From assembly GCF_008727795.1 (NCBI RefSeq), contig NZ_CP044222.1, positions 1,674,001 through 1,738,000 of the forward strand: 64,000 nucleotides of DNA, written 5' to 3'. Below are positions 1-7,967 of this stretch, piece by piece. The notes under the pieces were generated by a model that was not told the origin of the DNA, did not search any database, and was given only the letters and a program-made list of their open reading frames with translations. The number at the start of each line of letters is the position of its first letter. Position 1 is the stretch's first letter. Both the position numbers and the translations under genes were made by a program. The DNA is from Nitrincola iocasae (GTDB taxonomy: Bacteria; Pseudomonadota; Gammaproteobacteria; Pseudomonadales; Balneatricaceae).

Positions 1-2
1 CT

Positions 3-278
3 GAACAGGGCCATGAGACTCGTTTTATTTCGACAACTCGGTCACCGGTTCTGCCTGGAACTGTGATTCAAAAGCAGATAAGTTTCCCTGACCATTACGG
101 ACTTGGAATTACGATGTATCTCAATAATGTCGATCCGGATAGGTGGGATGAAATAATACTGTTTACAGAAACGGATCTAGGCGGTATTCCAGAGGCGTTG
201 AGGTCTGCGTTGGGCCGATGCTGGATCGTCGACGGTTCTCTGAAAGTGACTTCCCTGAATAAGGAGACGCTTATATGA
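3..278 (+). CDS. C-terminal fragment of a PRTase/TRSP-domain protein of the Ter biosynthetic module (5' end outside window)
   Basis: The reading frame is open from base 3 to the stop at 276-278, so the gene starts before the window. A GTG at 63 could start a 71-residue protein, but translation upstream of it reads into a Thr-Arg-Ser-Pro motif (bases 36-47). That motif gives its name to the TRSP domain found C-terminal to one family of phosphoribosyltransferases in Ter-linked biosynthetic operons, so this is most likely the last ~91 codons of such a protein. The stop overlaps the next start (ATGA at 275-278), which indicates translational coupling to the HAD phosphatase. The family call rests on the short motif plus the downstream genes. 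The catalytic PRTase part is not visible. Confidence 0.6.
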   Translation, partial: EQGHETRFISTTRSPVLPGTVIQKQISFPDHYGLGITMYLNNVDPDRWDEIILFTETDLGGIPEALRSALGRCWIVDGSLKVTSLNKETLI

Positions 279-1045
279 TCAATTCAGGAAGTCGCGAACT
301 CAACTTGGGCAATGTTGAGCATCGTCCCGTTCTTTTTACAGATCTTGACGATACCTTGTTTCAGACAGCGCGCAAGATAGCAGAACCGGTGTGTGAATCG
401 CGTCTCGCCGCTGTGGCCACTAACGGCCATCATTCCTATATGACCGAGTCACAGGCTGCGATGACGCAATGGCTTCTGGCGTCCACCCAGATGATTCCTG
501 TCACGGCCCGTTCAACGGAAGCCCTCTCGCGATGCCGGATACCTTTCACAAGTTGGAAAGTGGCAGCCAATGGCGCCGTTATTCTTGACTCGGAGGGTCG
601 GGTTGATTCTGACTGGTCGACGCATATCGGACAACTTTCTAACTCATTCCGTCACACGCTGGAAGCCCTTGACGCAGCAACCCTTTCACACAATGCAGAG
701 GGTCGGTTTCGTCACTGGATTGTTCGTGAAGAAAATCGTCCAGTCTATTTTTGCGTCAAGTCGAACGGCGATGAAGCCTGGCTCGACGATCTGATTGAAC
801 CGCTTGAATCGTTGGCGGGGAAGGACTTTCTGCACCACCGCAATGGCAACAATATGAGTTTCACGCCTCGGTGTATTTCGAAGATGGCGGCTGTTGCGTT
901 TATTATTGAAAAAAATCCGGATATTCAGGACAGAATAGTCCTTGGAATGGGTGATAGTCTGACGGACTTAGCCTTTATGGGCTTGACTCAAATGATGATG
1001 ATTCCGCCGGGTTCGCAGATAGACACAGCCATCAGAAAGGACTGA
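275..1045 (+). CDS. HAD-superfamily phosphatase of the Ter biosynthetic module
   Basis: 256-residue cytoplasmic HAD hydrolase. Motif I is DLDDT at residues 23-27 (nucleophile Asp and acid/base Asp), motif II Thr is near residue 77 (PVTARST), and motif IV is GMGDSLTD near 224-231. The spacing suggests a C2-capped (Cof/sucrose-phosphatase-like) HAD with the cap between motifs II and IV. It overlaps the preceding gene by four bases and is followed two bases later by the PRTase gene, so it belongs to one operon. In Ter-associated modules HAD enzymes are thought to dephosphorylate a nucleotide-like metabolite made with PRTase and aldolase partners. The substrate is unknown and that role is inferred from context. 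Confidence 0.85.
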   Translation: MINSGSRELNLGNVEHRPVLFTDLDDTLFQTARKIAEPVCESRLAAVATNGHHSYMTESQAAMTQWLLASTQMIPVTARSTEALSRCRIPFTSWKVAANGAVILDSEGRVDSDWSTHIGQLSNSFRHTLEALDAATLSHNAEGRFRHWIVREENRPVYFCVKSNGDEAWLDDLIEPLESLAGKDFLHHRNGNNMSFTPRCISKMAAVAFIIEKNPDIQDRIVLGMGDSLTDLAFMGLTQMMMIPPGSQIDTAIRKD

Positions 1046-1047
1046 TC

Positions 1048-2151
1048 ATGAAGTGCGATGCACCTAAGACCATCCGTCACAGCTATGACCCCGAAGATGT
1101 CACCTTCTTGTTGACACCTGTCGAGATCACGCCTACGGATGTCAAGGAAAAAGAGTATTTGCTGCAATCTGGGCGTGTGCACTATTCAGAGATGATTTCG
1201 GAAGAGCGACGTCCCGACGCGCGCTACATGCAGATATACGAAAATTCACTGGATCGCCATCTTTCACGTATTGCCTTGGACATTGTCCGGATCGGGTTGA
1301 AAATCAAGTCAGAAATTGACCAAGGGGCTCTTGCCCCAAGGCTCTCGCTTTGCTCTTTAGTACGAGCGGGTGTACCATATGGAGTACTTTTGCGCCGCGT
1401 ATTGGTCAAGCTGAATGTCAACGTTGTACATTACGGGGTCTCAATTATTCGGGACCGCGGACTTGATCCAGTCGCGATGGATTATGTTCGGAAAGATCGG
1501 CCAGAGGCTGATATTCTTTTCGTGGATGGCTGGACAGGGAAGGGAGCAATTTCCGGCGAGTTAAAAAAAGCCTGGCGGGAAATTTCAGGTCAAGATCCTC
1601 GTCTTGTGGTGCTGGCAGATCCCTCCGGACATGCTTGGCTGTCGGGTTCGCATGAGGACTGGTTGATACCGAGTGGCATTCTTGGGGCCAATATTTCCGG
1701 GCTAATCAGTCGCTCTATTCTGAAATCAGGTCTTTTGCAACCCGGTGAGTTTCATGGCGCAATGACGGTCGATCATTTAGCTGATATGGACCGTTCACAG
1801 GATTTTATCGATAGAGTGACAGGTATGTTTGATACAGTGCTAGAGACGGCGCTACCCGCGGAACAATCCATCGAAGGTGCCCAGCATCTACGCGAACGAG
1901 CGGCTTCATGTGTTGACATGATTGCCAATCGTTATGCGGTCGAAAATCTCAACAGAATCAAACCTGGTATTGCTGAAGCGACACGTGCGGTTCTGCGAAG
2001 ACGGCCCCGTATTGTCTTTCTGCGTGATGCGAAAGATCCGGATCTTGAAGCCCTTGTTCACCTATGTAGACAAGACGGGATTGAAATGGAAGTCAGTGCG
2101 CAGGTGACCGGCCCTTACCGTGCCATCACGCTTATCGAGAAGGTCTCCTGA
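1048..2151 (+). CDS. Phosphoribosyltransferase with C-terminal PELOTA-like domain (StiP/PRTase_1 family)
   Basis: 367 residues. A PRTase-like core runs from about 60 to 260. It has a Ser-Leu-Val-Arg-Ala-Gly segment (103-108) and the PRPP-loop equivalent LFVDGWTGKG (157-166), where the usual acidic pair is Asp-Gly-Trp-Thr. The last ~80 residues, rich in Arg and ending in a short alpha/beta unit, match the PELOTA-type putative RNA-binding domain usually fused to this family. Older annotations call the family 'cysteine protease StiP'; the PRTase assignment is the better one. A good ribosome site (AAGGA) precedes the ATG. The stop TGA directly abuts the ATG of the aldolase. Product and acceptor are unknown. 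Confidence 0.82.
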   Translation: MKCDAPKTIRHSYDPEDVTFLLTPVEITPTDVKEKEYLLQSGRVHYSEMISEERRPDARYMQIYENSLDRHLSRIALDIVRIGLKIKSEIDQGALAPRLSLCSLVRAGVPYGVLLRRVLVKLNVNVVHYGVSIIRDRGLDPVAMDYVRKDRPEADILFVDGWTGKGAISGELKKAWREISGQDPRLVVLADPSGHAWLSGSHEDWLIPSGILGANISGLISRSILKSGLLQPGEFHGAMTVDHLADMDRSQDFIDRVTGMFDTVLETALPAEQSIEGAQHLRERAASCVDMIANRYAVENLNRIKPGIAEATRAVLRRRPRIVFLRDAKDPDLEALVHLCRQDGIEMEVSAQVTGPYRAITLIEKVS

Positions 2152-3117
2152 ATGCATCATTTTGACGCCTATTCACTTGGGGCAACTCTCTACATGCCTG
2201 TTTTGCATCCGAATGTTGCTGATATCCTGCATGGTCGGGTGCCCACTCCAGTTTCTTCGATCGTTCTTTGCCTCGAAGACGCGCTTGCAGAAGGAGATGT
2301 TCCCGATGGTCTTAATCGTCTCGATGATTTAATCAGTAACCTTCCTGAGCACTTACCGGTGCGGACTTTTCTGCGTCCTCGTAATCTTGATATGGCGCGA
2401 GACCTTTGCTTTCGCGCTGCAGACACTGGAATAGAGGGTATTGTTGCGCCTAAAGTCACACCAGAAACGCTCTATGACTGGCTAGATATGACACGGGATG
2501 CAGGCCTTTCCGTTATGCCAACGTTGGAAAGTGCCTCTTTCTTTGATCCAAGCCGAATCTGTGCCATCCGAGATATTCTCGATGATCACTCCGATGATGC
2601 GACTCGAATTGCAGCAATTCGGTTGGGTGGAAACGACCTTCTCTCGACGCTGGCTTTGCGGCGAGAACGGGGAATTACTTCCTGGGAAGGACCGCTTGGA
2701 TGGATCCTTTCAATGGCATCCAGTATTCTGATTTCCTCAGGCTATCCCGTGGCCGCACCGGTATATGATGTCATTGATGATCTGGACACATTACAGCGAG
2801 AGGTCGAGCGAGATGTTGCCGCTGGCTTTATTTCCAAAACCATTATTCATCCTGCCCAGGCCTCTGTAGTGAATGAAGCTTTTCGTGTGACGCGTGGGGA
2901 TATGGAGCAAGCACGGGCTGTGCTCGATTGCCAGGCGCGTGCCGTTTTTCAGCTAGGTGGCGTCATGTGTGAACCGGCTACGCATCGTGCCTGGGCAAAT
3001 AGAATAGTTGCTCGGGGAGAAATCTTCGGTATTTCCGGAGTCTCTTCTAAATTATCTCAGATGCCTTGCAACAATCATCAGCACAGACTGTCAAAAAATA
3101 CCAAGGGAGTAGGTTGA
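2152..3117 (+). CDS. HpcH/HpaI (CitE-like) aldolase/lyase of the Ter biosynthetic module
   Basis: 321 residues with the CitE/HpcH TIM-barrel signatures in order: LEDA (41-44), RPRN (75-78), PKV (100-102), LES (125-127), GGND (159-162) and KTIIHPAQ near residue 230. These supply the Mg2+ ligands and CoA- or oxaloacetate-binding residues in the family. Family members cleave or form C-C bonds of 3-hydroxyacyl or citramalyl substrates; in Ter-linked operons the substrate is undefined. The start codon touches the stop of the PRTase gene, so all four genes up to here form one transcriptional unit. The final ~25 residues look unstructured and are not conserved in CitE. Confidence 0.85.
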   Translation: MHHFDAYSLGATLYMPVLHPNVADILHGRVPTPVSSIVLCLEDALAEGDVPDGLNRLDDLISNLPEHLPVRTFLRPRNLDMARDLCFRAADTGIEGIVAPKVTPETLYDWLDMTRDAGLSVMPTLESASFFDPSRICAIRDILDDHSDDATRIAAIRLGGNDLLSTLALRRERGITSWEGPLGWILSMASSILISSGYPVAAPVYDVIDDLDTLQREVERDVAAGFISKTIIHPAQASVVNEAFRVTRGDMEQARAVLDCQARAVFQLGGVMCEPATHRAWANRIVARGEIFGISGVSSKLSQMPCNNHQHRLSKNTKGVG

Positions 3118-3138
3118 GGGACGGGGTTTTACTCAACC
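3112..3138 (+). terminator. Possible weak hairpin at end of the Ter biosynthetic genes
   Basis: GGTTGAG (3112-3118) and CTCAACC (3132-3138) form a perfect 7-bp stem with a 13-base loop starting at the aldolase stop. No clear T-run follows, so it may attenuate rather than terminate. Confidence 0.3.
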
Positions 3139-3174
3139 AGGATTAAGAGTTTTATTGCGTTCAAGGGGCTATAT

Positions 3175-3200
3175 TTGTACGTTCGAATTGTAGCTATAAT
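3175..3200 (+). promoter_or_regulatory. Putative sigma70 promoter for the ter structural genes
   Basis: A perfect TATAAT lies at 3195-3200 with TTGTAC at 3175-3180. The spacing is short (14 bases), so the -35 is doubtful. It lies 39 bases before the TerZ-like start, in the 121-base gap separating the biosynthetic genes from the ter structural genes. Confidence 0.4.
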
Positions 3201-3238
3201 CGAAAATCAAACACACACACTCAAGGAGAGATACCACA

Positions 3239-3832
3239 ATGGCAATTTCACTAAATAAGGGTCAGACAATTTCGCTGGCCAAAAATGGTAGTTCTGGTTT
3301 GAGCAAGGTATTCATGGGTCTGGGATGGGACCCGATCCAGAAGAAAAAAGGTGGCTTACTGGCGAGTCTCTTCGGTGGAGGTGGAGGAGATATTGATCTC
3401 GATGCCAGTGTGATCATGCTGGATGCCAACAAGTCGGCTATCGACACTGTCAGCTTTGCTCAGCTCAAGTCGAAGGATGGCGCTATTCGCCACGGTGGCG
3501 ACAATCTAACGGGTGAGGGCGAAGGTGATGACGAGGTGATCTATGTGGATCTGACCCAGCTTCCCGCAGCCGTCTCCCACTTAGTATTCACCGTCAACAG
3601 CTTTCGCGGACAGACTTTTAACGAAGTGGAAAATGCTTTTAGTCGTCTGGTAGACGAAACAAAGAATGAAGAACTATGCCGTTACACTCTGACAGATCAG
3701 GGTACGCATACTGGCGTCATCATGGCGTCTATGACAAAGACTGCTGACGGCTGGACAATGACGGCGCATGGTAAGCCTTGCACGGGGCGCACTGTTAAGG
3801 ATTTGGCACAAGATGCCATTTCGGTCATTTAA
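3239..3832 (+). CDS. terZ: TerD-family calcium-binding stress protein, TerZ-like
   Basis: 197 residues, the usual size for TerD/TerZ. It carries the family's opening pattern (ISLNKGQTISLAK), the Asp-rich strand DIDLDASVIML and the acidic loop GDNLTGEGEGDDE. In TerD these two regions bind Ca2+. A Gly-rich insert (near residues 36-50) between the GLGWD motif and the first acidic strand is typical of TerZ rather than TerD/E. It has a strong AGGAGA site and comes first after the putative promoter, as terZ does in the classical terZABCDEF operon. The C-terminus lacks the AVGQGFxGGL ending of TerD/E. Predicted to be cytoplasmic and act with TerB and membrane partners in tellurite, oxidative or phage stress. 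Confidence 0.85.
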   Translation: MAISLNKGQTISLAKNGSSGLSKVFMGLGWDPIQKKKGGLLASLFGGGGGDIDLDASVIMLDANKSAIDTVSFAQLKSKDGAIRHGGDNLTGEGEGDDEVIYVDLTQLPAAVSHLVFTVNSFRGQTFNEVENAFSRLVDETKNEELCRYTLTDQGTHTGVIMASMTKTADGWTMTAHGKPCTGRTVKDLAQDAISVI

Positions 3833-3879
3833 CTGAAAGGGGCTTTAAAGAAGGCCTTTCAATACTTGGGAGAAACAAT

Positions 3880-4332
3880 ATGTCGATGAATTGGTTAAAG
3901 GAAAATATCGCTAAGGCGCGGGCGAACCTTACTGCAGAGGTGTCAAAGTTCAAAAACAAGGACTTTATGGAAGCTGTGGTCAGTGGTTGTGCTCTTGTCG
4001 CCGCGGCTGATGGTAGCGTCGATGCATCCGAAAAACAAAAAATGGCTGGGTTCCTGGAGCGATCTGATGAGTTGAAGCATTTCGACATTCGTCAGGTTAT
4101 CGAAGTGTTCAACAAATCGGTTGGAGATTTCGAATTTGATCAAGCGATTGGCAAGGCAAATGCCCTAAAAGCGATCGGCAAGGTACGTGGCAAAGATGAT
4201 CAGGCGCGCGTCCTGGTTCGCGTCGTCTGTGCTATCGGAGCCGCTGACGGAGATTTTGACGAGGACGAAAAAGCTGTTGTGCGTGAAATTGCACAGGAAC
4301 TCGGGCTTAACCCCGCGGAATTCGATCTCTGA
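3880..4332 (+). CDS. terB: TerB-family tellurite resistance protein
   Basis: 150-residue soluble all-helical protein matching TerB in length and in its internal two-fold repeat. Acidic loops ADGSVDASE (43-51) and ADGDFDEDE (122-130) recur in the two halves and are the known metal-binding type positions. In known systems TerB bridges TerD-type proteins and the membrane protein TerC. It has a GGGAGA ribosome site and lies 47 bases after terZ. The next gene is an antiporter, not TerC, so its membrane partner here may differ. Confidence 0.88.
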   Translation: MSMNWLKENIAKARANLTAEVSKFKNKDFMEAVVSGCALVAAADGSVDASEKQKMAGFLERSDELKHFDIRQVIEVFNKSVGDFEFDQAIGKANALKAIGKVRGKDDQARVLVRVVCAIGAADGDFDEDEKAVVREIAQELGLNPAEFDL

Positions 4333-4385
4333 TAACTTTTTAGTAACACTTAAAGACAATGACCCTAGCCGTTTGATTTGAATTT

Positions 4386-5375
4386 ATGGAAAACACCATG
4401 CATGAACTTGCGACCTATCAACTGACTATTATTGCCCTTGGCGCTATTGCTTTTGGCATTTGGTTGCTTATCAAAGGCGGTGACTGGACAGTTGACAACG
4501 CAGTAACGGTCGCCAGTAAATCGGGACTGTCAAAACTTTTCATTGCCGCCACGGTTATCGCTTTTGGTACCTCGGCTCCCGAGCTATTCACTTCGATCAA
4601 CGCCAACCTGTCAGGCTTTGCCGGAATTTCCGTCGGCAATGTGGTCGGATCCAATATCGCTAACATCGTTATGGTTGTTGCGATCAGTGCAATGATTGCC
4701 CCGGTAGTTTTCAGCCGGTCTGAGGTTCGGATAGATACAATCGTCATGCTTGTCGCTACGGCTGGTATGGTAGCGGCGATTCTCGCTGGTATTCTGCCAA
4801 CCTGGGGTGGCATTGTCATGGTGATCGCGCTCGTTGCTTATGTATTTTATCAATACAAGGCCAGCAAGCTTGATGTCGAGGAAGTCGAGGAGCACGATGC
4901 GGGAGGGCGCTTTCCCGGATTGATGCTTGTTGTGGGTATCGCGACCTTGATCATTGGCTCGGAAATCCTGGTTCAAGGCGCTGTTGCGGGTGGGCTCGCA
5001 CTTGGCGTTCCAGAGGCTGTGATCGGCATGACTGTTATTGCCTTTGGTACTTCTTTGCCTGAGCTTACCGCTTGTGTTGCCGCCGCCAGGAAGGGTCAAA
5101 GCGACGTGATTATCGGTGGTATTGTAGGTAGTAATATCTTCAATATCTTCTCGGTTATGGCGATTTCTGCAATTGCGAAACCGCTGTTGATTGAACAACG
5201 TTTTGCCTCTTTCGATATGTATGCAGTTGTTGGCGTCACCCTGGTTTTTGCGGTATTCCTGTTCTTTGTAGGAAAGATCGGGCGCATTGCGGGCGGGATT
5301 ATGGCTGCATGTTATGTTGCTTTCATCATCGCCCAATATACGGTTGCGGACAGCTTCGTTGCCGTTATTCCCTGA
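4386..5375 (+). CDS. CaCA-family Ca2+/cation antiporter (YrbG-like) in the terC position
   Basis: 329 residues with about ten membrane segments. The two alpha-repeats of the calcium:cation antiporter family are exact and 160 residues apart: GTSAPE (61-66) with GNVVGSN (84-90), and GTSLPE (221-226) with GGIVGSN (244-250). The paired Glu and Ser/Asn residues line the cation site. An acidic cytoplasmic loop (about 163-171) separates the two halves. It sits between terB and terD, where the unrelated protein TerC is normally encoded; no TerC is present in the window. ATG at 4386 is used; ATG at 4398 is an alternative with a slightly better GGAAA site. Ca2+ as substrate is inferred from the family and from the Ca2+-binding TerD neighbours. 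Confidence 0.9.
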   Translation: MENTMHELATYQLTIIALGAIAFGIWLLIKGGDWTVDNAVTVASKSGLSKLFIAATVIAFGTSAPELFTSINANLSGFAGISVGNVVGSNIANIVMVVAISAMIAPVVFSRSEVRIDTIVMLVATAGMVAAILAGILPTWGGIVMVIALVAYVFYQYKASKLDVEEVEEHDAGGRFPGLMLVVGIATLIIGSEILVQGAVAGGLALGVPEAVIGMTVIAFGTSLPELTACVAAARKGQSDVIIGGIVGSNIFNIFSVMAISAIAKPLLIEQRFASFDMYAVVGVTLVFAVFLFFVGKIGRIAGGIMAACYVAFIIAQYTVADSFVAVIP

Positions 5376-5413
5376 AGCATTTCTAAAATAATTGACTGAA
5401 AGGAGACACGTAA

Positions 5414-5995
5414 ATGGCACTATCTCTTTCCAAAGGTGGAAATATTTCCCTTTCCAAGACCGATCCAGGTCTCAAAAAAATTCTGATTGGGCTCGGCTGG
5501 GATGAGCGGGCTACATCTGGTAAGGATTTTGATCTCGACGCATCCGTGTTCATGGTAACTGCTGATAATAAGGTACGTGGTGAAGCGGACTTCATTTTTT
5601 ACGGGCAGCTCAAATCCGCCGATGGTTCTGTGGTTCACACGGGTGATAACCGGACAGGTGAGGGCGACGGTGATGATGAAGCAATCGAGGTCGATCTTGA
5701 AAAAGTGCCGGCTGATATTCAGAAGCTTGTCGTTACTGTGACAATTCATGAGGCCGACAGCCGCCAGCAAAACTTCGGTATGGTTCAGAATGCCTTCATC
5801 CGTGTTGCTAATAATGAAGTTGGCAACGAAATCGTCCGCTATGATCTAACCGAGGATTACTCCACGGAGACGGCAATGGAGTTCGGTGAAGTTTATCGCC
5901 ACAATGGGGAATGGAAATTCCGGGCGGTTGGGCAAGGCTATTCTGGTGGGTTGATGGCTATGTGCCAGCGCTACGGCATTAATGCTTCAGCATAA
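5414..5995 (+). CDS. terD: TerD-family calcium-binding protein
   Basis: 193 residues. It opens with ALSLSKGGNISLSK and has the DFDLDASVFM strand, the acidic loop GDNRTGEGDGDDE, the strongly conserved IHEADSRQQNFGMVQNAF block, and the ending RAVGQGYSGGL. These are hallmarks of TerD/TerE, whose Asp clusters bind two Ca2+. AAAGGAGA lies ten bases before the ATG. It is 38 bases after the antiporter gene and is a close paralog of the next gene, so the pair probably arose by tandem duplication. Cytoplasmic. Confidence 0.92.
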   Translation: MALSLSKGGNISLSKTDPGLKKILIGLGWDERATSGKDFDLDASVFMVTADNKVRGEADFIFYGQLKSADGSVVHTGDNRTGEGDGDDEAIEVDLEKVPADIQKLVVTVTIHEADSRQQNFGMVQNAFIRVANNEVGNEIVRYDLTEDYSTETAMEFGEVYRHNGEWKFRAVGQGYSGGLMAMCQRYGINASA

Positions 5996-6070
5996 TTAAC
6001 AGGCCGGTGCTGCTAGTCCGAGTCGGACTTCAATTCAATAGACAATTCAAATTTGAAAAAGGAGCCTTTC

Positions 6071-6649
6071 ATGGCTGTTTCACTTTCCAAGGGCGGTAAC
6101 GTCTCTCTCAGCAAAGAGGCCCCAGGTCTCAGTAATGTCATAGTAGGTCTCGGTTGGGATCCTCGTGCAACTGATGGTAAGGAGTTTGACCTTGATGCAT
6201 CAGTATTTATTTGCGGCGAAGATGGCAAGGTCCGTAGCGACGTAGACTTTATCTTCTATAACAATAAAGTTGGTGCCGATGGTGCGGTTGAACATCAGGG
6301 TGACAATAAGACAGGTGAAGGCGAGGGCGATGATGAGCAGATCAAAATCGACCTTTCCAAGGTTCAGGCTGACGTTAAAAAGTTGGCTTTCGCCGTCACG
6401 ATCCATGAGGCCGATAGCCGTCAGCAAAATTTTGGCATGGTCTCCAATGCTTTCATGCGTGTCGTGAATTCTGCGGATGGTAAGGAGCTTGCACGCTATG
6501 ATCTCAGCGAGGACTACTCCACCGAGACCGCGATGATCTTTGGCGAGGTCTACCGTCATGGTGACGAATGGAAGTTCAAGGCTGTGGGTCAAGGCTTCGG
6601 GGGTGGACTCGGTCCGCTTGCCAGTTCCTTCGGTGTGAATGTCGGTTGA
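6071..6649 (+). CDS. terE: TerD-family calcium-binding protein (TerE-like)
   Basis: 192 residues from the ATG at 6071. A TTG at 6053 would add six residues, but they overlap the strong AAGGAG ribosome site, so ATG is preferred. It has the same motifs as its neighbour: DLDASVFI, GDNKTGEGEGDDE, IHEADSRQQNFGMVSNAF and AVGQGFGGGL. Spacing from terD is 75 bases. A textbook rho-independent terminator begins 11 bases after its stop, so this gene ends the main transcript. Whether TerD and TerE hetero-associate is not known from sequence. Confidence 0.92.
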   Translation: MAVSLSKGGNVSLSKEAPGLSNVIVGLGWDPRATDGKEFDLDASVFICGEDGKVRSDVDFIFYNNKVGADGAVEHQGDNKTGEGEGDDEQIKIDLSKVQADVKKLAFAVTIHEADSRQQNFGMVSNAFMRVVNSADGKELARYDLSEDYSTETAMIFGEVYRHGDEWKFKAVGQGFGGGLGPLASSFGVNVG

Positions 6650-6660
6650 ACGAACATCAG

Positions 6661-6685
6661 GGGTCCGCAATGCGGGCCCTTTTTT
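6661..6685 (+). terminator. Intrinsic terminator between terE and terA
   Basis: GGGTCCGC (6661-6668) pairs with GCGGGCCC (6672-6679; one G-T pair) around a 3-base loop and is followed at once by six T residues (6680-6685). It separates terD/terE from the terA-like gene, implying partial read-through or a separate terA promoter. Confidence 0.85.
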
Positions 6686-6711
6686 AATCTGCGTGGAGGC
6701 AGAAGTCTGAT

Positions 6712-7860
6712 ATGACGGAACTTACAACGGGCGCCAATGCGCCTCTTCCGGAGACTGATTTTGGGGTGATGATCACGCTACCATCTGGGGCAGATATCGA
6801 TGTAACTGCATTGTTAATTTATCCCGAGGGTAAAGTACGCGGTGACGGTGATATGGTTTTCTACGGCCAATTGGAAAGCCCTGGAGGTGCGGTGCGACTC
6901 ACGCAGGGGGTGACACCCCGCTTCGACTTTTTTCTGAATCGTGTACCCTCAGATGTCGAGAAGATCGTTTTGACTGCAACGGCCGAAACTGGAAAAACCT
7001 TTGGACAACTCGGGGATATCACTCTCGAAGGTGGCGGTCACCGACTTGTTGTTGCAGGCCAGGGTCGCAGTGAGGCCGCCCTTATTCTTGCAGAAGTTTA
7101 TAAACGAAACGGTCAGTGGAAGATCCGTAATGTTGGCCAAGGGTTCAACGGTGGTCTTGCTCAACTCGCCACTCATTTTGGTGTGGAAATTGCTGAGGAA
7201 TCACCCTCTACGTCTAGCCCTCCGCAGCCAGTCCCTCAGCCCGCTAAGTCTTCAAGCGTCAACCTGTCGAAAGTCTCTTTGACCAAACAGGATAAAGCTA
7301 TTTCCCTGAAGAAGGAGAGCGGCAAATTCGGTAAGATCCGAATCAACCTGAACTGGAATCAGGGAACGCCTAAGAAGAGCTTTTTCGGGATATCCAAAGG
7401 TGGAATCGATCTTGACCTGGGTGCTTTCGTTGAAATTCGTGATGGGACCCGTGGTGTGATTCAGGCTCTGGGTAACACATTCGGGAACTTTGATCGAGAA
7501 CCTTTTGTGAAACTGATGGGTGACGATCGTACCGGCTCGGTGTCGGATGGTGAATGGCTTGAGATCAATGGCGATCATTGGCATGAAATTCAGCGTGTGT
7601 TGATCTATGCGTTCATTTATGAAGGTGTCGCGAACTGGCAGGAAACTGATGGCGTCGTGCGTGTCCTTGTACCGGATCAACCGGAAATCGAAATTCGTAT
7701 GAATGAATACGGCTCTAAGCAAGGTACCTGTGCCGTTGTTGAATTGATCAATGAAGGCGGTGCAGTGCGTGTTGAACGAAAAGTAGAATTTTTCGCGGGA
7801 CAGAAAAAAATGGATGAAGCTTACGGTTGGGGATTTCGTTGGAGTGCTGGACGAAAATAG
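6712..7860 (+). CDS. terA: TerA-family protein with two TerD-like domains
   Basis: 382 residues. The N-terminal ~160 residues form a degenerate TerD-like domain: the IDVTALLIYPEGKVRGDGDM region and RNVGQGFNGGL ending are recognisable, but the acidic Ca2+ loop is lost. A Pro/Ser-rich linker (about 164-180) leads to a TerA-type domain with GGIDLDLGAFVEI, a GDDRTG acidic loop and YGWGFRW at the end. Length and the C-terminal domain match TerA. In the E. coli operon terA follows terZ; here it is last and lies after a terminator. The partly degraded N-domain suggests a scaffold role rather than Ca2+ binding by that half. Confidence 0.85.
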   Translation: MTELTTGANAPLPETDFGVMITLPSGADIDVTALLIYPEGKVRGDGDMVFYGQLESPGGAVRLTQGVTPRFDFFLNRVPSDVEKIVLTATAETGKTFGQLGDITLEGGGHRLVVAGQGRSEAALILAEVYKRNGQWKIRNVGQGFNGGLAQLATHFGVEIAEESPSTSSPPQPVPQPAKSSSVNLSKVSLTKQDKAISLKKESGKFGKIRINLNWNQGTPKKSFFGISKGGIDLDLGAFVEIRDGTRGVIQALGNTFGNFDREPFVKLMGDDRTGSVSDGEWLEINGDHWHEIQRVLIYAFIYEGVANWQETDGVVRVLVPDQPEIEIRMNEYGSKQGTCAVVELINEGGAVRVERKVEFFAGQKKMDEAYGWGFRWSAGRK

Positions 7861-7873
7861 ATCAATCGGAGCC

Positions 7874-7902
7874 AACCGCAGTGTAGTTAGGAAGCTGCGG
7901 TT
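7874..7902. terminator. Hairpin between convergent terA and CPA1 antiporter genes
   Basis: AACCGCAG (7874-7881) and CTGCGGTT (7895-7902) form a perfect 8-bp stem with a 13-base loop in the 107-base convergent gap. Only a short, interrupted T-run follows on the + strand. Confidence 0.5.
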
Positions 7903-7967
7903 AAGTTTCTGAGGTGAGATAATCTGAGCCAATAGAGATTAGCATGACTATGCCATTACAGAGTTTC

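Noticed and set aside
4611..5420. A 269-codon open frame antisense to the antiporter gene
   Set aside because: Low-complexity Asn/Asp/His-rich translation with no motif; the opposite strand has clear CaCA repeats, so this is a shadow frame.
1..7860. Ter locus considered as a recently acquired mobile island
   Set aside because: No integrase, tRNA, direct-repeat ends or insertion sequence seen; the left border lies outside the window, so transfer cannot be judged.
7252..7932. A 226-codon - strand frame opposite terA
   Set aside because: Mirrors the TerA coding frame; composition typical of antisense translation.
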